Shown here: one piece after another, positions 16,178 to 24,181 of the stretch | Numbering within the stretch: position 1 is the stretch's first letter | Layout: each line of letters opens with the position of its first letter | Origin: Legionella massiliensis | GTDB taxonomy: Bacteria > Pseudomonadota > Gammaproteobacteria > Legionellales > Legionellaceae | Direction: 5' to 3' | NCBI RefSeq assembly: GCF_000756815.1 | Contig: NZ_CCVW01000001.1 | Location: 1,540,001-1,604,000 of the forward strand | Length of the DNA: 64,000 nt | Notes under the pieces: generated by a model | What the model was told of the DNA's origin: nothing | Database searches by the model: none | The model's input: only the letters and a program-made list of their open reading frames with translations | Translations under genes and position numbers: made by a program

Positions 16178-17977
16178 ATGATCTTAGGTCCCTTTTGGTG
16201 TCAACGTGATAATTCCTGGGTACGTTTTATCGTTGAAAATGAAAAGGCTAGGGCAGAGGTTGCTCGAATTTCTGATGAAGACCATCGATTAACTACAGAA
16301 TGGGCGCCAGCAGCGACAGATAATTGGCCTACTAGTTATGAAGCAGGTAACCCAGAAGTAAATACCACATTTTTTGCTTTGAAAGATGAAAAACTTTATT
16401 CGACTACTGGGAAAATAACTAACCTGCAAGGTTTGTCTGCAAGCCAGTATAGGCAGCCTAACTGGTATCCCCATAATACTGCGCGCTACAACCCCTTTGC
16501 TGGTTTACAGTTTGAAGGCGAACAAAATCTGAGATCCCCTCAAAATTTACCCTTAACACCAGAAATGCTTGCAGCAAAAATAAGACAGGAACAAGAGCAG
16601 GAAGAAGAAAGGATTAGGCGAGAGCAGGAAGAAGCAGAAAGGATTCGATTAGAATTAGAAAATAAATGGAGAGCTTTCCAGCAAACCGATATACGTCATT
16701 ATGGTCTAGTTATTGCGGCTGGTGCAGACCCTCTTATGGGCGAAGATGCCCTTGCGTTTTTATACAACGAACTAACTGGGGCACTTCTAGAATTTAATGT
16801 TAGAGACTTTGAAAATCCCGCAGAATATCTACAAGCTTTGAAAACGATCATTGAAGATAGTTCCAATCGTTTTCATCAGGCTATTGTTAGAGCAGCAAGT
16901 ACAACTCATGTCGAAAGAGAGCAGGGGCTTGTTGGTGACGAAGGGCTACGTCAGGCCTTATTCGATTTTAAAAAATTGTTTTTCTTCAATTTGCTGAGAG
17001 AAGAGGCTCGTTTTCTCTCAGAACAATTTAAGATTGCCTGCGAGATTTTAAGCATCGATGTGCTTGCGCAACGAGAAGCTGAGGAAAGAGCTTTGCGCGA
17101 ACAAGAGCAGGTGCAACACCAGCCAGTTCCTTATGTTCCGCAAATTCAACCAGGTGATTTTCTGTTAGGAGAGTTTGGTGCTAATGACCAAGTACATCAG
17201 CAGCCTATTCATGAACCAGTTGATGATCACGAACCTGTTGATAATGAAGTAGACGAACTTCAACGAGCAATAGATCTAAGTTTCGAAGAATATGAGCAAG
17301 CTTTTTATGGTGCACCAATTAATCAGGCGCAGGCAAATCAGCAGCCTGTACATGACAATGATGAGGATCCGGACATTCTTCTAGCCATAGCAGCAAGTCT
17401 TCAGCCTGAGAATAGAGTTCAACATCCCCAACCTGATCCCGATCTTGAGCGAGCGATACAAGAGAGTTTAGCTGAGCAGCCTCAACAACGCAGGGGAAGG
17501 CAGGCTGGTAACCGCCTAAGAGCAGCTAATAGCTTGGATCTTGAGGGGCTACCTGTCGATGACAATGAAACTCTTTTAGCCCGAATTCAGGTTGCAGTGG
17601 ATGAGGCACAAAAAAGATACCAAGAGTGGTATGAAGATACTAATGGAACTAAAGAAATTCGCGGTAAAGACGGTTGGTTCTCTAGATGGTTTTTCAGACA
17701 TAATGTATCTGGGCAAAACGCGGCAAAGCGTTTGAATAGCAATGTAGCTGATGCTCTAAATGTGGGAACGGCTGCTGATCTGGTTAATGAATTTTTAATC
17801 AATGCCAAGGCTGAGCGTCATTCCTATTTTTCCTTCTTAGTCGATGAGTTAAAGGAAATTGAAGATAGTGTTTGGTTTGGTATATCTTTCAAAGAAGGCT
17901 CAAATCTTTATGATAAGGATCTGATTGTTGAGCGTTTGCTAGGCGAAGATAATTCATCTGGCTGCTGCCCTTGGTAA
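16178..17977 (+). CDS. Protein with three ubiquitin-interacting motifs, effector candidate
   Basis: A 599-residue soluble protein of no recognised enzyme family. Three UIM-like helices lie between residues 357 and 433: ELQRAIDLSFEEY (A364, S368), DILLAIAASLQPE (A403, S407) and DLERAIQESLAEQ (A426, S430). Each has the A-[hydrophobic]-x-x-S core and acidic flanks of eukaryotic UIMs. A charged coiled coil (RQEQEQEEERIRREQEEAERI) covers about residues 135-164. The C-terminal 110 residues look folded (WFSRWFFRHNVSGQN, SVWFGISF) and end CCPW. With the PmrA-like promoter and no signal peptide this fits a secreted host-acting protein that binds ubiquitin chains. A longer reading from an upstream ATG adds 14 residues but conflicts with the promoter layout. 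Confidence 0.78.
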   Translation: MILGPFWCQRDNSWVRFIVENEKARAEVARISDEDHRLTTEWAPAATDNWPTSYEAGNPEVNTTFFALKDEKLYSTTGKITNLQGLSASQYRQPNWYPHNTARYNPFAGLQFEGEQNLRSPQNLPLTPEMLAAKIRQEQEQEEERIRREQEEAERIRLELENKWRAFQQTDIRHYGLVIAAGADPLMGEDALAFLYNELTGALLEFNVRDFENPAEYLQALKTIIEDSSNRFHQAIVRAASTTHVEREQGLVGDEGLRQALFDFKKLFFFNLLREEARFLSEQFKIACEILSIDVLAQREAEERALREQEQVQHQPVPYVPQIQPGDFLLGEFGANDQVHQQPIHEPVDDHEPVDNEVDELQRAIDLSFEEYEQAFYGAPINQAQANQQPVHDNDEDPDILLAIAASLQPENRVQHPQPDPDLERAIQESLAEQPQQRRGRQAGNRLRAANSLDLEGLPVDDNETLLARIQVAVDEAQKRYQEWYEDTNGTKEIRGKDGWFSRWFFRHNVSGQNAAKRLNSNVADALNVGTAADLVNEFLINAKAERHSYFSFLVDELKEIEDSVWFGISFKEGSNLYDKDLIVERLLGEDNSSGCCPW

Positions 17978-18014
17978 AAAATAGTTGAGTTCTCGTGGGT
18001 TAAGGTCACGCCCC

Positions 18015-18093
18015 GTCATCCAGAGCGCAGCGAAGGAGCTCCTGAATATGGCACAGTGCTATTTCGGAGATCCTTCGCTGCGCTCTGGATGAC
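18015..18093. repeat. GTCATCC palindromic repeat
   Basis: A 79-bp hairpin: GTCATCCAGAGCGCAGCGAAGG pairs with CCTTCGCTGCGCTCTGGATGAC, around CTCCTGAATATGGCACAGTGCTATTTCGGAG. Family copies lie at 8,178, 35,472, 48,659, 57,436 and 60,935. This one lies free after the UIM gene and may also end its transcript. The 230 bases after it, up to the outer-membrane gene, are AT-rich and hold no gene that I can see. Confidence 0.88.
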
Positions 18094-18327
18094 GTACAGG
18101 TCAACTCAACCGTTTGAATATAAATCATTCTCTCCTAAATAAGCCGGCAAAAGGGCTTATCGCTTTTATCTAGACAAGTAATTTTATTTGATATAGATTC
18201 ACCGGTCATAGCATGGTTTTTTTAGAAAATCTCCTTTGCATTCCTAAATAGAATTTCAAAAAAATCTGAGTATCTCTAGAAAATAATAAACCATAAAAGA
18301 AGTTTTACTCAAAAATTAAGGATAGGT

Positions 18328-19065
18328 ATGACCGGGTATTTAAAGGTAGTTAGTGGTTTTGGTGCAGCAGCTCTGTTATTAACAAATGCTCAAGCCGGCA
18401 CAATGGGGCCAGTTGTTGTAGAGAATCATCCCTTAGTTCCCTTTGTTAGCCTTGAAGGATCTTGGACTGCATTGGATTTAAGCTTATTGACCTCTAATAT
18501 TAAACCAATATTCTCAAACAAAGATTCCTGGGGCGGACGTGTAGCTGCAGGGGTGCTGTATTCTTATACCAGCAGCGTCAAATTTAGTGCTGAGACAGGT
18601 TGGGCTTATATTGGTAAGAAAAAACAACATAAATCCGATAACTCAAGCGATATTAGGCTCAATTTAGATGGCGCTGATCTCTTAGTGGGGGTTCTTTACC
18701 AGCCAAATAATTTTGGATTCTTTGTTAAAGGCGGAACCTTATTTGAAAACGCGAGATACAAATATTCCACCGATAGAATGAATGGCGCATTAATAGCTAA
18801 TCAGCACGTTACAATCAATAGCCAGTTCACCGGTAAGACGAATCAAACTTATGTTTTGCCTGAGATAAAAGTTGGTGCTGTCTATGATATGGAACGCTGG
18901 GGCTTATCTTTAGCCTACACACATGCCTTTGGAACATCTAAGCCGCGCTTTGATTTTCAATCCAACTCTCCACAGAACAACCTTATTAATTTGACTTCTA
19001 GCTCTAATCTGAGAGGGCCGCAAATTAACTCTGTGCTTTTCGGTGCTTATTATAAATTTGCTTAG
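18328..19065 (+). CDS. Outer-membrane beta-barrel protein
   Basis: A 245-residue exported protein. The signal peptide MTGYLKVVSGFGAAALLLTNAQA is cleaved before GTMGPVVVENHPLVPF; the AGTMGPV start of the mature chain is a motif I associate with a large Legionella outer-membrane family. The rest alternates aromatic and polar residues as in an eight-stranded barrel (SAETGWAYIG, FGFFVKGGTLFENARYKY, WGLSLAYTHAFGTS) and ends in SVLFGAYYKFA, with a terminal aromatic for Bam recognition. The start is set by AAGGATAGGT before the ATG. Its ligand or function is unknown. Confidence 0.85.
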   Translation: MTGYLKVVSGFGAAALLLTNAQAGTMGPVVVENHPLVPFVSLEGSWTALDLSLLTSNIKPIFSNKDSWGGRVAAGVLYSYTSSVKFSAETGWAYIGKKKQHKSDNSSDIRLNLDGADLLVGVLYQPNNFGFFVKGGTLFENARYKYSTDRMNGALIANQHVTINSQFTGKTNQTYVLPEIKVGAVYDMERWGLSLAYTHAFGTSKPRFDFQSNSPQNNLINLTSSSNLRGPQINSVLFGAYYKFA

Positions 19066-19088
19066 TAGATGAGATGTTGTGCTTGAAC

Positions 19089-19165
19089 CGCCCCTCATCC
19101 GTCGCTTCGCACCACCTTCTCCCCGTTTGCGGGGAGAAGGTGGCCGAAGGGCGGATGAGGGGGAG
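19089..19165. repeat. CCCCTCATCC hairpin repeat
   Basis: Outer arms CCGCCCCTCATCCG and CGGATGAGGGGG, with an inner stem CCACCTTCTCCCC/GGGGAGAAGGTGG. It belongs to the family seen at 47,882. The following 65 bases (GGTTCGAAGTTCTTTCC through GCTGAGTTGTTCAGCGCGAAC) match the inside of the MITE at 46,475, so parts of different repeat families have recombined here. Confidence 0.75.
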
Positions 19166-19226
19166 CTGGTTCGAAGTTCTTTCCTGATATTTACCCCAAA
19201 AGGGCTGAGTTGTTCAGCGCGAACAC

Positions 19227-20366
19227 ATGTTTTATATTGACATAACCCGCTTAATTCTTAGGCAGATGCAACAACTCAAACCGACTGGGATAGATCGAGT
19301 TATGTTGGCCTATTTGCAACATTATCAAGATTCTGCCTGTGCTGTGGTGTATTTTTCGCGACGTTTCTGGGTTTTATCCCCAAAGAAGTCAAAGCTCCTT
19401 TTCTGCGCACTTATCTCGAACAGTGCTCATCGCTCTAATTTGTTTTTTTCGTTGATGCGTGGGATGTGTTTTTCCTTTAAAAAGGTGCAAAAGGGTATTT
19501 TGCTTGTGTTAGGTCATAGTTATCTGAATAAAGAGCAATATATCAAAGCAATTTCAAAAAAAAGCTGGACCCCTATTTTTTTTATCCATGATTTAATTCC
19601 TTTAACGCATCCTGAATATTGCCGCTTTGATGAAAAGGAAAAGCATAGACGCCGTATAAACCATGCACTATCTCTGGCCAAGGGCATTATCGTAAATTCT
19701 CGTGATACCTATAATAGTTTGTCACAATTTGCTGTTTCTCATGAAAAAGAATTGCCATTGACCTGTATTGCTCCACTTGGAGTCGATTTACCCCTTGCCT
19801 CTCGAAGGTCTAGACCTAAGGTCTCACCCTATTTTGTCACGGTTGGTACGATTGAACCTCGTAAAAATCATATTTTGCTACTTCAGGTGTGGAAAAAGCT
19901 GATTGAATTGTTTGGTAGTTTGGCACCTAAGTTGATTATCATTGGGCGAAGAGGCTGGGAGTGTGAGCATGTTAGTCGTATGTTGGAGCGATGTTCACAA
20001 CTAGAGGGTTTTGTTTATGAATGGAGCCAGTGTTCAGATGAGGAGTTATCGTTCTGCTTACAAGACGCCCAGGCCTTACTATTTCCCTCATTTGTAGAAG
20101 GCTATGGTTTGCCCTTGGTTGAAGCCTTAAGCGCGGGTATTCCTGTTATTGCCAGTTCAATATCGGTTTTCCATGAAATTGGTCAAGATGTGCCAGAATA
20201 TATTGCTCCGTTGGATTATGAACGATGGATAAGCACGATTGTTGATTATGCCAAGCCGGATAGTCGGCTAAGACAAGCACAACAGCAACGACTTGTTCAG
20301 TATAAATCCCCAACCTGGGAGGAACATTTTTTGATTACAGATAATTTTTTGCGGTCAATAAAATAG
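19227..20366 (+). CDS. Glycosyltransferase family 4 (GT-B) protein
   Basis: A 379-residue cytoplasmic glycosyltransferase. The C-terminal half shows the GT4 pattern: VGTIEPRKNHILLLQVW, LIIIGRRGWE, and the donor-binding FPSFVEGYGLPLVEALSAGIPVIASS with the E-x7-E motif. The N-terminus (FYIDITRLI, KPTGIDRVMLAYL) matches mannosyltransferase-type relatives of polysaccharide clusters. It begins a small glycan block with the convergent PhyH-like gene and the KpsC-like gene. Sugar and acceptor cannot be told. Confidence 0.88.
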   Translation: MFYIDITRLILRQMQQLKPTGIDRVMLAYLQHYQDSACAVVYFSRRFWVLSPKKSKLLFCALISNSAHRSNLFFSLMRGMCFSFKKVQKGILLVLGHSYLNKEQYIKAISKKSWTPIFFIHDLIPLTHPEYCRFDEKEKHRRRINHALSLAKGIIVNSRDTYNSLSQFAVSHEKELPLTCIAPLGVDLPLASRRSRPKVSPYFVTVGTIEPRKNHILLLQVWKKLIELFGSLAPKLIIIGRRGWECEHVSRMLERCSQLEGFVYEWSQCSDEELSFCLQDAQALLFPSFVEGYGLPLVEALSAGIPVIASSISVFHEIGQDVPEYIAPLDYERWISTIVDYAKPDSRLRQAQQQRLVQYKSPTWEEHFLITDNFLRSIK

Positions 20367-20369
20367 GGC

Positions 20370-21296
20370 TTAGGGTTGTAGGAATGGAAAAAAAGCGAAA
20401 GGCCTGAAATAACCAAAAATACCTGCACGTTTGATCCCTGCTTTAGCAAAGCCTCGACGATGAAATCCTCGGGTATTTGCAATGATCATGGTATTTGCTT
20501 TTACACATAGAGGCTTAGGGGGTTGGATATCTATCTGGATTAGCTCTTCATCACCAATCCGCAAAGCGCCGCCACTTGATAAATTTTTATTAGAACTTAT
20601 TTGGTTACTACGTTGATATTCCCAGCGTAAACGCCGCCAAGTGGAGATGTGGCTGCCAACAGAATATTCAAAAGGTCCGGTGCTTAGTTCTACATCCTGC
20701 ACAAAGTACCATATTTTATATGTATGATGGAAAGTATCTCTATGAGTAAGTTTTTGCGAGTCGGGTAGTATTTCTTCATCCCCATGGCGTAAGGTATATA
20801 AAGAATAGCGGAAAGGAGTATTAAACATGCCAAATAATGCCAAGGTTAGGCGATGCACACGCAGATTCATAAAAACACGCCGCACAGGTGAGCGTCTGGA
20901 AATATAATCAAAGCGATTTAAGGTATCACCATCATAACGGTCATAACCATCTACACGTTGAATTTTATCGCCATAGAGTTGTTTTTTTAGATTGGGTAAA
21001 GCTTCAGGGAGCTGATTGACATGTTCTTCAATTTCATTTTTGACTGCAAAAAACAATTGAGGATCAAGAAAATTCTCTATTAGTAAGATGCCATTTTTAT
21101 TAAACTCGCGGGCGGCTTTGGGGGCTAACAAATAAAAGGGTAATTTTCTTAGATATTCTATGGCATCACTTAATACGATTCTAAAAATGTGTAATCCACA
21201 ACGATTAGCAGTGGGATTACCCAGGATGCCAGTAAACGTTTTCTTATTGGTAAAAATAGTTAAAAAATCTAACATAATTGAACAATCAAGGCTCAT
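20370..21296 (-). CDS. Phytanoyl-CoA dioxygenase (PhyH)-like Fe(II)/2-oxoglutarate oxygenase
   Basis: A 308-residue protein. A PhyH-type domain is indicated by GILLIENFLDPQLFFAVKNEIEE, the metal motif HRD in LTHRDTFHHTYKIW, STGPFEYSVGSH, and the distal His/Arg in ANTRGFHRRG. Such enzymes hydroxylate lipids or small molecules using iron and 2-oxoglutarate. It ends 4 bases from the end of the convergent glycosyltransferase gene and starts close to the divergent KpsC-like gene. The substrate is unknown; modification of a surface glycan or a lipid is possible. The first ATG is taken; the next Met, seven residues on, is an alternative. Confidence 0.75.
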   Translation of the reverse strand: MSLDCSIMLDFLTIFTNKKTFTGILGNPTANRCGLHIFRIVLSDAIEYLRKLPFYLLAPKAAREFNKNGILLIENFLDPQLFFAVKNEIEEHVNQLPEALPNLKKQLYGDKIQRVDGYDRYDGDTLNRFDYISRRSPVRRVFMNLRVHRLTLALFGMFNTPFRYSLYTLRHGDEEILPDSQKLTHRDTFHHTYKIWYFVQDVELSTGPFEYSVGSHISTWRRLRWEYQRSNQISSNKNLSSGGALRIGDEELIQIDIQPPKPLCVKANTMIIANTRGFHRRGFAKAGIKRAGIFGYFRPFAFFPFLQP

Positions 21297-21390
21297 TCTC
21301 TCTGTTTACTCGATTATAAGAGCGAGCGTCTTGTTTACAATAGATATAAGTCTTATGATTTCGTTTTTTCGATTTATAGTGACTTGGAAT

Positions 21391-22464
21391 ATGGAAAGCA
21401 GCGAAACCAATAATGATTTTGACTTTAACAATAGGCTGATTTCCAATCATTCAGTGCTCTATGTTTGGCGTATGTCTTCTTGGAAAAAACCAATCGTCAG
21501 ACGATTTTTTGAGGGACATAAACTTCGTTTTATCCGACGTGCCAGCTCAGTTAAAGCGGGTGCCTCATTATTAGTCTGGGGCTCGCGTCTCGTCCCAGCA
21601 GAGTTAGATCCTAGTGTTTCAATCATTCGCCTTGAAGATGGTTTCCTAAGATCGATTGGCCTAGGTGCTGCCCTAACACGTCCTTTATCTTGGGCTGTTG
21701 ATACCCGGGGAATTTATTACAATGCAACAGGTCCTTCTGATTTAGAACATATCCTAGAAAATTCACCTTTTTCAGAGCAGTTATTAGAACGAGCAAAATT
21801 ATTTCATCAGCGTTTAATAGAACATGGTGTGACAAAATACAATTTGCAAGGCCAAACTTGGACACCTCCCCAGAATGGAAAGCGTATAATCCTTGTCCCA
21901 GGCCAGGTTGAAGCTGATGCCTCAATTGCTTATGGAACTGGGGAAGTTAAAACCAATATCGCCTTGGTCAAGGAGGTTCGCGCAAAAAATCCTGAAGCAT
22001 GGTTAATCTATAAACCACATCCCGATGTAGTAGCTGGGTTGAGGGCAAAGGGTGTTAATGAGGATAAGATTAAGCAATATTGTGATGAGTACTTAGAGCA
22101 TGGCTCGATAGATCAGCTACTAAAATACGCAGATGAGGTGCATGTAATGACCTCTTTAGCTGGCTTTGAAGCGCTACTGAGAGGAAAGGCGGTTAGCTGC
22201 TATGGCTTACCCTTCTATGCAGGCTGGGGGCTGACGACAGATATGATGAGCACCCCACGTCGGACTCGACAACTTAGCTTAGACGAATTAATTGCTGGGG
22301 CATTATTGATTTATCCGATGTATATCAGTTGGGATAAGGGAACAAGAGTTCGACCTGAGGATACCTTGGACGAACTCATTTCGACTAAGGATTTAATAAA
22401 AACTGGAAAGATTCATAGTTTCTGGAAGGTTTGCTTCCAGCGTTTACTTAAGTTAGTTCGTTAG
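21391..22464 (+). CDS. KpsC-like Kdo transferase (single domain)
   Basis: A 357-residue protein of the capsule polysaccharide KpsC/LipB family. The signatures are LVWGSRLVPAEL, RLEDGFLRSIGLGA, ILVPGQVEADASIAYG, WLIYKPHPDVVAGLR, VHVMTSLAGFEALLRGKAVSCYGLPFYAGWGLT and DELIAGALLIYP. Full KpsC has two such domains in about 670 residues and starts the beta-Kdo linker on lysophosphatidylglycerol; here only one domain is present, as in shorter relatives. The start is uncertain: the open frame runs on upstream, over the divergent gene, without similarity, so I use the ATG before the conserved part. A KpsS-like gene lies 14 kb downstream. Confidence 0.82.
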   Translation: MESSETNNDFDFNNRLISNHSVLYVWRMSSWKKPIVRRFFEGHKLRFIRRASSVKAGASLLVWGSRLVPAELDPSVSIIRLEDGFLRSIGLGAALTRPLSWAVDTRGIYYNATGPSDLEHILENSPFSEQLLERAKLFHQRLIEHGVTKYNLQGQTWTPPQNGKRIILVPGQVEADASIAYGTGEVKTNIALVKEVRAKNPEAWLIYKPHPDVVAGLRAKGVNEDKIKQYCDEYLEHGSIDQLLKYADEVHVMTSLAGFEALLRGKAVSCYGLPFYAGWGLTTDMMSTPRRTRQLSLDELIAGALLIYPMYISWDKGTRVRPEDTLDELISTKDLIKTGKIHSFWKVCFQRLLKLVR

Positions 22465-22488
22465 ATCCCGTGGTTAAGCCCACGGGAT
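22465..22488 (+). terminator. Hairpin after the KpsC-like gene
   Basis: ATCCCGTGG pairs with CCACGGGAT around TTAAGC, directly after the stop codon. A short T-rich tract follows (TTTCGGGTTGATTAATTTTT). It may serve the convergent small gene as well. Confidence 0.55.
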
Positions 22489-22498
22489 TTCGGGTTGA

Positions 22499-22675
22499 TT
22501 AATTTTTAGGGGTAGCTTCCTGCGCTGGTTTAGGTTGAAGTGTAGTAGGTTGCTTTTGTAAAGTAGGTTGTGCTTTACCTGGAGGTAAAGGTTGAGGGTT
22601 CAGAGCATAACTTAGAGAGCAAAATAAGAGCGCTGAAATCACAAGACCCAGCTTTTTCCATATTGAACTAGTCAT
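22499..22675 (-). CDS. Small exported proline/glutamine-rich peptide
   Basis: A 58-residue reading frame. Signal peptide MTSSIWKKLGLVISALLFCSLSYA is followed by a short mature chain rich in Pro, Gln and Thr (LNPQPLPPGKAQPTLQKQP) ending ATPKN. An AGGAG lies upstream; the nearest ATG to it closes after two codons, so the second ATG is used. The Cys in the signal region (LLFCSLS) is not a good lipobox fit. No family was recognised, and the open context suggests a monocistronic periplasmic peptide. Confidence 0.6.
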   Translation of the reverse strand: MTSSIWKKLGLVISALLFCSLSYALNPQPLPPGKAQPTLQKQPTTLQPKPAQEATPKN

Positions 22676-22770
22676 TTCATTTCTCCTGCAATGATCTATT
22701 TAATTTTAGTTCAAAAATCGATCAGTTCAAGCAAGACGGTATGGGTTTTAGCAACCAACCAGGCTATATA

Positions 22771-23066
22771 ATGGAAGATAAGCGTTATTTTGTTTACATA
22801 TTGGCCAGCACAAAAAATATGGAACACTTTATACAGGTATTACTAGCAATCTTATACAACGAATGTACCAGCACAAGGAGGAGTTGGTTGAAGGATTTAC
22901 GAAAAGATACAATGTTCATCGCTTAGTTTATTATGAAATTTACTCTGATGTTTATGAAGCAATAACTAGAGAAAAGCGCATCAAAAAATGGAACAGGCAA
23001 TGGAAAATAAACCTGATCGAGCAAAGTAACCCTCAGTGGATTGATTTGAATATAGGGGGATCTTGA
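22771..23066 (+). pseudogene. GIY-YIG endonuclease-like gene with frameshift
   Basis: Two frames together give a YhbQ/UPF0213-type GIY-YIG domain: YFVYILASTKN, then after an extra AT dinucleotide at 22,819-22,820, GTLYTGITSNLIQRMYQHKE, GFTKRYNVHRLVYYE and EAITREKRIKKWNRQWK. The shift falls just before the catalytic GTLYxG strand, so no active enzyme can be made unless translation slips. A second copy with the same kind of damage lies at 28,505-28,796. Confidence 0.8.
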
Positions 23067-23140
23067 GCTGATGTATTCCCACGAATTTGGGCTCAAGATG
23101 TGTAATTAAAAAAATGCTTGTTTATTGCTTCCCTTAGTCA

Positions 23141-23435
23141 GTTTTTCTGTCATTCCTACGTAGGCAGGAATCCATCTCTCAAGCGTAGTGAGGGTTATGA
23201 TTGATAAATGGATTCCCGCTTATGTGGAAACGACAGGATTTTTTGTCATGTACAGAGGAAAACGATGAAAAAATTTGATACCTATGGTCTGTTTTTCTGT
23301 CATTCCTGCGTAGGCAGGAATCCATCTCTCAAGCGTAGTGAGGGTTATGATTGATAAATGGATTCCCGCCTACGCGGGAACGACAGGATTTTTTGTCATG
23401 TACAGAGGAAAACGATGAAAAAATTTGATACCTAT
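23141..23435. repeat. Direct duplication covering the methyltransferase leader
   Basis: A 145-bp unit occurs twice, 150 bp apart (23,141-23,285 and 23,291-23,435). Each holds a GTCATTCC-type palindrome, then GTACAGAGGAAAACG and the first seven codons of the methyltransferase (ATG AAA AAA TTT GAT ACC TAT). The upstream copy has decayed: its right palindrome arm reads CTTATGTGGAA where the downstream copy reads CCTACGCGGGAA. The upstream start codon would give only a short abortive product. Confidence 0.9.
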
Positions 23436-24176
23436 CAGAATCTTTGCACAGAAGTCTATGAGCTCAGCAAACCTGAAGCGCCTGAGGATGCCTATCGATT
23501 TTATCGTAGCTATGCAGCTGAATCGCAGGGACTAATTTTAGAACCCATGTGTGGCACGGGGCGATTTTTATTAGCTTTGCTAGAAGAGGGGTTTGCTGTG
23601 CATGGATTTGATGCAAGCCGCCCCATGCTTGCTAGCTTAGCTGCAAAGGCTCAGGCTAAAGGAATTACACCAAGGGTATGGCATGGTTTTGTTGAGGAGT
23701 TGCAAGGCACAGAAAAGTACGACCTGATCTTTATACCCAGTGGTTCCTTTGGTTTACTCACAGAATTAAGCACTATAAGGGCCGCCTTAGAAACCTTTTA
23801 TGAGTATTTAACGAATGACGGAGTTCTCGTTTTTGAGGTCGAAACGCGAAGAGCTGTGCCCGAAGAATTAGGAGTTTGGCGAGGTTCCAGTTGGCAAAGA
23901 GCGGATGGAAAACTGATCTTACTTAGCCAATTAGCCCTGCTCGAAGGGGAAATCTGTACATCCATTGGCAAATATGAGTTGGTTGATGCTAATGCGATTG
24001 TGCAGACTGAGGTGGAGGTCTATAAGATTCGCATCTACGATAACTCCCTTGATATGTTTAACCTACTTGATGAAATCGGATTTAGGCAGGTGCGTGTGGT
24101 TAAGGCCTTTGAGCGAGAAGGGGCTATTGATGAGACTGATGATTGTTTTGTTTATGAATGCAGGAGGGGCGGATGA
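23415..24176 (+). CDS. Class I SAM-dependent methyltransferase
   Basis: A 253-residue methyltransferase with the SAM-binding motif I LEPMCGTGRFLLALLEEG, acidic motif II HGFDASRPMLASL and motif IV YDLIFIPSGSFGLL. The substrate is unknown. I chose the ATG at MKKFDTYQNL, preceded by AGAGGAAAACG; a 19-residue upstream extension runs through the palindromic repeat and is not credible. Its leader and first codons are duplicated just upstream. Confidence 0.85.
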   Translation: MKKFDTYQNLCTEVYELSKPEAPEDAYRFYRSYAAESQGLILEPMCGTGRFLLALLEEGFAVHGFDASRPMLASLAAKAQAKGITPRVWHGFVEELQGTEKYDLIFIPSGSFGLLTELSTIRAALETFYEYLTNDGVLVFEVETRRAVPEELGVWRGSSWQRADGKLILLSQLALLEGEICTSIGKYELVDANAIVQTEVEVYKIRIYDNSLDMFNLLDEIGFRQVRVVKAFEREGAIDETDDCFVYECRRGG

Positions 24177-24181
24177 GGGCT

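Noticed and set aside
17966-17974. C-terminal CCPW of the UIM protein as a CaaX prenylation box
   Set aside because: A prenylation box would need aliphatic residues after Cys and a suitable last residue; Pro-Trp is not a credible fit.
21160-21390. 77-residue extension of the KpsC-like protein
   Set aside because: It overlaps the start of the divergent oxygenase gene, shows no KpsC similarity and has no clear ribosome site.
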